From: Mariniphaga sp041687255
Lineage (GTDB): Bacteria; Bacteroidota; Bacteroidia; Bacteroidales; Prolixibacteraceae
Assembly: GCA_041687255.1 (NCBI GenBank)
Contig: JAWLCL010000005.1
Location: 267,898 to 331,897, forward strand
Direction: 5' to 3'
Length of the DNA: 64,000 bases
In this document: positions 60,401 through 64,000 of the stretch, piece by piece
Layout: each line of letters opens with the position of its first letter
Numbering within the stretch: the stretch's first letter is position 1
Program-made: the position numbers and the translations under genes
Notes under the pieces: model-generated
What the model was told of the DNA's origin: nothing
Seen by the model: only the letters and a program-made list of their open reading frames with translations
Databases searched by the model: none

Positions 60401-60765
60401 GAAGGCTTCACCACATTATTTTTGTAAACAAAATTATACCCGTTGGTTTTATCGGTGGCATAGTAAAGTTTTCCACCAATTTCAGGAGTTATGGCCAATT
60501 CAATGAACTCGTTTTCCAGCACCAGGTGTTTCCACTCCTTCTCCACCCTTTCATGCAAATACTGGTCATTCATCTTCAGGGGGTAATAATGCCTCGATGC
60601 TCCCTGGTATGCCTCACCCCTGAAAAAGATGGGGCTCTTTTCAGCCGGTGCAACAGGATAGGTAGGCAGAGCAACTAATTTTTCCTGTAATGATACTTTA
60701 TTCTGGGCTGAAATATAAGTGGCTGTAAAAATAAACGTCACTAATATCAAAAGGGTATTTTTCAT
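57445..60765 (-). CDS. DUF5107/TPR secreted protein
   Basis: A 1106-residue protein with a signal peptide (MKNTLLILVTFIFTATYISAQ). Residues ~50-350 form the DUF5107 beta domain, with ITPEIGGKLYYATDKTNGYN and WVSGGIEWCVLHHHR; this fold resembles galactose-mutarotase or glycosidase beta-sandwich domains. From ~500 to the end it carries many TPRs (AVGNHYLKNGDYLKARTHLA; AYYQLAQVSVLKGEFNRALK; IGLAYEALGEKAKAEDYF). Proteins of this type lie in carbohydrate-degradation loci, so a role in glycan binding or hydrolysis is likely but unproven. Confidence 0.87.
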   Translation of the reverse strand: MKNTLLILVTFIFTATYISAQNKVSLQEKLVALPTYPVAPAEKSPIFFRGEAYQGASRHYYPLKMNDQYLHERVEKEWKHLVLENEFIELAITPEIGGKLYYATDKTNGYNFVYKNNVVKPSNIGMTGAWVSGGIEWCVLHHHRASTFLPVDYTTTENADGSKTIWVAESEPRHGMRWTIGVTVFPGKAYFKTEGRIFNASPVTHTFLYWANVAAHANENYQTIFPPSAQIATFHSKTDFTRWPVSTEIYRGADFSEGVDISWWKNVEGSNSFFVHDLQEDFMGGYDHGNNSGTVHIGDHNVVKGAKLWEWGSGPRGQATEGRLTENDGPYVEIMVGAYSDNQPDYTWIRPYEVKTWEQYWYPVKGIGGFKNANLNGAVNLEEREDNTVFLGFYSTQQVNSARVVVKNKESIVFERSIEISPREPFAETINMENEYLLSELHASLLNEETGEVLIDYQPQVIEPVKELPEPWKGYPSPEELETVEELYLTGKRVEQFYAPQYNEMDWYREALKRDPGDIRTNTAVGNHYLKNGDYLKARTHLARAIKRLTADYTRPSDCEALYLQGLTLKALGLYEEAIDTLYRAAWDYAYHSPAYYQLAQVSVLKGEFNRALKEVNESLSTNVRNNRAVALKASLQRKMGNIEDAGITLANVAGSDPLDFRLRYEQYLLEKESGNNKKAELLLSSLKTEMRDFDENYLDLAVGYINDGFFDEAEGVLNLYRGSNPIFDYYLGYLSVKMNDLLKAKEYFTTAAGKPVDFVFPHRLLTVEVLKTALEHNPLDGKAFYYIGNIFYEKQPELAIESWKEAVKNNSDLEVAHRNLGWGYYRHYKDVSEAIAHYEKAIALEQNVAIYYSELDALYELNNTSVEKRLELFAGKNEVVKQRDDAFIRQIEVLTLAGQADKAIEYLDGVEFAYREGSSRVRETIINAQLIQGMKNFNKKNYEKALHHFLQAQVPDEEAGSARYGNRDLQVNYYIGLAYEALGEKAKAEDYFTDVTQQEPARISIMDFYRGLAFLKVGDKQNAEKVFQAMVTEAEKELQASVTSEAGVIFGEREADEVRRSRYHTMRGLGYKGLGKKKPANDDLKKAVELSYSNLWAKVELDAGY

Positions 60766-60891
60766 ACGGTTTAAGTTCTATTCAATGTAAAACTAAAAAA
60801 ATATCCCGATTTTTAAAACAGCAAAATTCTATTCATGAAATCCGATTGCCAGGAATAATGTTAAAAGGCGTCGTTATTTATTTTCACTAAA

Positions 60892-63192
60892 TTATCTGCT
60901 CTCATATTTACCATTTTTGATTAAGCCCATCTTTTCAAATTCAATCTGTTTTATTCCTAAATTTAAGGCAGGTGAATTTTGCATCAGTTTAAACTGGCTG
61001 TTTTCGAAACCTTCAAACAACGGGTCTTCAACAAGGCTGTTTTTTTCGGTATCCTGTTCCTTAAGTTTATTCAATTGGTCTTTACTGCTGTAAGGTAATC
61101 CTGAAACGTAATAAAGATTATTATGAATATCATAATCAGTTATCTTTGGAAACTCATCCAATGATTCAAGCAAACGGCTGGTAGCACCAAATCTTAAAAA
61201 GGACATAGATTCTCCTGCTGATTGGTAACATATATTATTTTTTGCAACACCTCCTTTAATTGGTCCCCAGGCAGCGATATAAATAAACGCAAGCGGAGAA
61301 TGTTTTTCTCCATTGACCATTTCGGTAGGAACATAATCGATGATATAATTATTGGTGATGGTGGCATCGTATTTTGCTACAATTCCACCCCTGGCAAACC
61401 TATAAATGATATTATCGGCAAAGGTTACATCTTTAGCATAATCATCCGAACGAAGTGAGGCCTGCCGGTGTGGTGAAAAATTATGATGCACATAATTTCT
61501 CCTGACTACATTATTCCAACCGGTACCGGAGAGATAAATGGCATTACCATCATCCATCTCTTCCATAACATGATGTATATCATTGTATTCAATCACATTG
61601 TCAGAAGAAAAAAGATAAGGAAAGATGGTATCCCAGTCATTAATATGAGCAGAATACCTGTCCCATTCGGGATTAACCACATCCTTTACCTCCTGCCAAC
61701 GCACGGTGCCCGTCAACTCTCTCCTGTTACCCATTCGCTTTACGTTAAAGAATTGTGGTCTGGGTCCGCTAACTACGATGCCGGTATAAGGAATATTGTG
61801 AATTAAATTATGTGCAATTCTGTTTCCCCCACTTTGCCATATGAAAATTGCCGGCGAATGAAGATAGGATTCTCCCCCATTGTGTATCCAATTATTTATT
61901 ATTTCATTGTTTCGGTTTACATCCTTTTTACCGGGCCCATATCCCAATAACAAGATGGGTGTACCCCCTAAATATTTAAATTCGCTGTTAATGATTTTGT
62001 TGTTCCGGCTGTGTAAATCTAATCTAACACCACCTCCTCCGCTGGCAATAAATCTGCATTCATCAATAACACAATCTTCAGTATTCACAAACCTTACCAG
62101 CGCATCCGACTTATTATAAAATGCCCAGTCGTGCTGAATGCCAATATCTCCCTCTTCCATGGTATCCCTGTCACCATGAGCAAAAGTTATTCCCCTGAAA
62201 ATTATGTTTCTTATAAGTTTACCTTCTTTTTCATCCCCTTCAAGCCTTATAATTTCTTTGGTTAACGGATAATAAATATCAGCAGGGTTTCCGTCTTCCG
62301 GCCAGTAGTATATTTTATTTGCCAATGTATTGATAACCCATTCTCCCGGCTCGTCTAAATGATCAATTGCGTTCAGTATTCTGAGATTCGGATTGGCATC
62401 ATCACCCGAACCCGACAACTTTGTTATGTAATAAGTTGCAGGAACTGTGGTGTAGGCAACATTCTTTTCAAAGTCGACTGACTTTAACGGCAGAATGTTT
62501 GACACCCAACCATAATGAGGCCTCGCCATTACTTCTATATCCGATATATTGTCCCAGTCACGAAGATCGTTTTCAGCAAAAATGAACCTGCTGTAAGGTT
62601 CCGGGTCATCATAATTTGCCCCCATAAAATCGTCTTTTGAAACATTCATCTCATCAGGTTCTGCAGTAGTCATATTACCGGATATGGCATTTTGAAGAGA
62701 TACAGTATCCTTGCTCAGAAATCGTGTTGTTTTACCAGGATTTCCCTTCGGAATGCCGGCAGCCCATATTTTGCCTTTTGCAATTGCCGGCAGATATGGT
62801 AAATCGTTTTCAGCCAACTGCCATTCGGTAATTATTTTTCCTGCACTGAAAACAGGTTTCTCATCCCGATATGCGGAAAAAATTATCCGGTTATTTCCTG
62901 AACCAAATTCCTCTCCACTGAATATTACACTTCGTTCAAAAAAATAGGTTCCTCCTCTGATGTAGACTTTAACCTCTTCATTTTCCATTCCATCAGCAAT
63001 CAACCCGCTAACGGCAATTTTTACCCTTTCCAGGCTTAAAAATGGACTTGATTTTGCACCGGAATTGTTATCATTGCCATCAGGTGAAATATAAAAAGTA
63101 GTTGAATTTTGATTGCAGGAATAAAATAAAACCGCAATTACCAGGTAGAAAAGCAATCGAAGTTGAACCTTTTGATGATTTGATTTTTTCAT
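60892..63192 (-). CDS. right-handed beta-helix lipoprotein (pectate-lyase-like)
   Basis: A 766-residue lipoprotein (FYLVIAVLFYSC). It starts YISPDGNDNNSGAKSSPFLS, a typical lead-in to parallel beta-helix enzymes acting on polysaccharides. The helix spans residues ~280-640, with coil turns such as DEPGEWVINTLANKIYY, DCVIDECRFIASGGGGVRLD, NNKIINSEFKYLGGTPIL and NVVRRNYVHHN. The layout resembles GH141-like enzymes but the catalytic residues were not located, so lyase or hydrolase cannot be told apart. It is co-directional with the DUF5107 and esterase genes. Confidence 0.82.
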   Translation of the reverse strand: MKKSNHQKVQLRLLFYLVIAVLFYSCNQNSTTFYISPDGNDNNSGAKSSPFLSLERVKIAVSGLIADGMENEEVKVYIRGGTYFFERSVIFSGEEFGSGNNRIIFSAYRDEKPVFSAGKIITEWQLAENDLPYLPAIAKGKIWAAGIPKGNPGKTTRFLSKDTVSLQNAISGNMTTAEPDEMNVSKDDFMGANYDDPEPYSRFIFAENDLRDWDNISDIEVMARPHYGWVSNILPLKSVDFEKNVAYTTVPATYYITKLSGSGDDANPNLRILNAIDHLDEPGEWVINTLANKIYYWPEDGNPADIYYPLTKEIIRLEGDEKEGKLIRNIIFRGITFAHGDRDTMEEGDIGIQHDWAFYNKSDALVRFVNTEDCVIDECRFIASGGGGVRLDLHSRNNKIINSEFKYLGGTPILLLGYGPGKKDVNRNNEIINNWIHNGGESYLHSPAIFIWQSGGNRIAHNLIHNIPYTGIVVSGPRPQFFNVKRMGNRRELTGTVRWQEVKDVVNPEWDRYSAHINDWDTIFPYLFSSDNVIEYNDIHHVMEEMDDGNAIYLSGTGWNNVVRRNYVHHNFSPHRQASLRSDDYAKDVTFADNIIYRFARGGIVAKYDATITNNYIIDYVPTEMVNGEKHSPLAFIYIAAWGPIKGGVAKNNICYQSAGESMSFLRFGATSRLLESLDEFPKITDYDIHNNLYYVSGLPYSSKDQLNKLKEQDTEKNSLVEDPLFEGFENSQFKLMQNSPALNLGIKQIEFEKMGLIKNGKYESR

Positions 63193-63215
63193 AGTCCATT
63201 GGCTTATTAGAAATT

Positions 63216-64000
63216 TTATAACTTTTCATTTAAAAATGATGCGGGAGATTCTTCCCTGCCGGTGAATATCACCTTCAGTTTCTTTTTCATGTTCTGATTC
63301 TCATAAACTTCTTCAACAATATAATTATTCTCATCCCATTTTTTGGGAGAAACATAATCACCTTTTGCCGTAACCGGATTAACGACCACCAGCTCCTGTG
63401 AAACCAGCAAGGATTGAAGAAATGATAAATCGTAATAACGGATGGCTTCCGGAACTGCTGTCCATAAATACCTTGGCTCATAATTTTTAGTTGTAGCCAC
63501 ATCTTCATATGATACCAGCGGATTCATTAAAATGGTTCTTTTTATGTTCCTGTTAAAAACAGCAAAATGCAGGTAAGAAGAACATGCTTCATCTTTTACT
63601 ACTGCAGTGATATTAGTGGCATCGATATCTTCCAATGTTTGGATGGATTTTAACAAAATATCCAGGTCGCTGGCCTGCATTCCTGCAATACTTTTTCCAA
63701 CGAGGTTTGCCCCAATAAACAAATTGAATGAAAAATCCTGAATGTAGGAATCTCCCTTAAATGCTGTATTTGACAGTTCTCCTGTTCCCAAAACATCGGG
63801 AGCCATAATGGTATACCCCATATTTAAATATACACTGATTTCGTCCTCGTTTTTTATCAGTTCATCTTTGCCCGCAGCATCCATGTAAAAAAGCAGGGGC
63901 CTTTTTTCTCTGGTATACGGTTTAATGATTACAAAGGGAAGGGGGTAAGAAAAATCATTACCTTGAATAAAATATTTTTCAATTTTATAGTTCTCCTTTT
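63216..64000 (-). CDS. alpha/beta-hydrolase, esterase-like, 5' end outside window
   Basis: The frame stays open to the window edge (ENYKIEKYFIQGNDFSYPLP, then KPYTREKRPLLFYMDAAG), so the N-terminus is missing. The visible part has YTIMAPDVLGTGELS and VGKSIAGMQASDLDILLKSI, the alpha/beta-hydrolase strand-loop-helix with a nucleophile-elbow-like Ser. VVVNPVTAKGDYV follows later. It resembles acetylxylan-esterase-type hydrolases of polysaccharide loci. An internal ATG at 63884 is not the start. Substrate unknown. Lies 23 bases upstream of the beta-helix gene. Confidence 0.8.
   Translation of the reverse strand, partial: KENYKIEKYFIQGNDFSYPLPFVIIKPYTREKRPLLFYMDAAGKDELIKNEDEISVYLNMGYTIMAPDVLGTGELSNTAFKGDSYIQDFSFNLFIGANLVGKSIAGMQASDLDILLKSIQTLEDIDATNITAVVKDEACSSYLHFAVFNRNIKRTILMNPLVSYEDVATTKNYEPRYLWTAVPEAIRYYDLSFLQSLLVSQELVVVNPVTAKGDYVSPKKWDENNYIVEEVYENQNMKKKLKVIFTGREESPASFLNEKL

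Noticed and set aside
1..64000. rRNA and tRNA genes
   Set aside because: No cloverleaf-like or rRNA-like sequence was noticed while reading; a covariance search could not be run.

Overview
The window comes from a member of the Bacteroidota, most likely a Marinilabiliales- or Bacteroidales-like marine or sediment organism. The evidence is gene content and style: the rpmB-rpmG-DUF4295-ftsY block, a DUF349-repeat protein, LytS/LytTR two-component genes, many secreted glycoside hydrolases and lipoproteins, promoter motifs of the TAnnTTTG type, and almost no Shine-Dalgarno sequences. Lineage is inferred from these traits, not from a marker-gene comparison.

Layout. 1-12520: partial MFS exporter, S9 peptidase, carbamate kinase with ornithine carbamoyltransferase (arginine/citrulline catabolism), a secreted hypothetical, a UroD-family protein, an orphan contractile-tail sheath gene with an AAA+ ATPase, PBP4 (dacB), and crcB with DUF190. 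12976-23935: enolase, MarC, DUF349 protein, an ArsC-like protein that has lost its catalytic cysteines, Xaa-Pro aminopeptidase, GH29 fucosidase, a dicarboxylate/amino-acid symporter, and a beta-lactamase-fold lipoprotein that has lost its SxxK motif. 24866-26554: ftsY and ribosomal proteins. 27009-43945: AsmA-like protein, DUF456, HtpX, TPR and MotA/TolQ-like proteins, LytS/LytTR pair, two rhamnosidase-type enzymes, a PD40-type propeller lipoprotein, a three-gene histidine kinase/response regulator cluster, and an aldo/keto reductase. Gene-poor gaps at 23936-24865, 28575-29230 and 30703-31345 are filled with dispersed repeats.

The most striking region is 45166-54650. A tyrosine recombinase is followed, in the same orientation, by small cargo genes separated by 134-139 bp imperfect palindromes that look like integron attC sites. 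In seven of seven cases the first bases of a cassette (G|TTxxxx) are the reverse complement of the left end of that cassette's own downstream palindrome. This is expected only if each unit was once a circle closed at that point. The recombinase lacks the extra segment typical of IntI, so this is a mobile-integron-like system with a non-canonical integrase. Cargo: two HigBA modules (one toxin broken), a PemIK/MazF module, an MntA-HepT module, a second broken nucleotidyltransferase/HEPN pair, two lipoproteins and a DUF6122 membrane protein. A group IIC-type intron sits antisense in one attC, and a fragment of a second intron marks the far edge.

54651-64000 is a minus-strand polysaccharide-degradation cluster (sulfatase, GH43-like, DUF5107-TPR, beta-helix protein, esterase), cut off by the window end.
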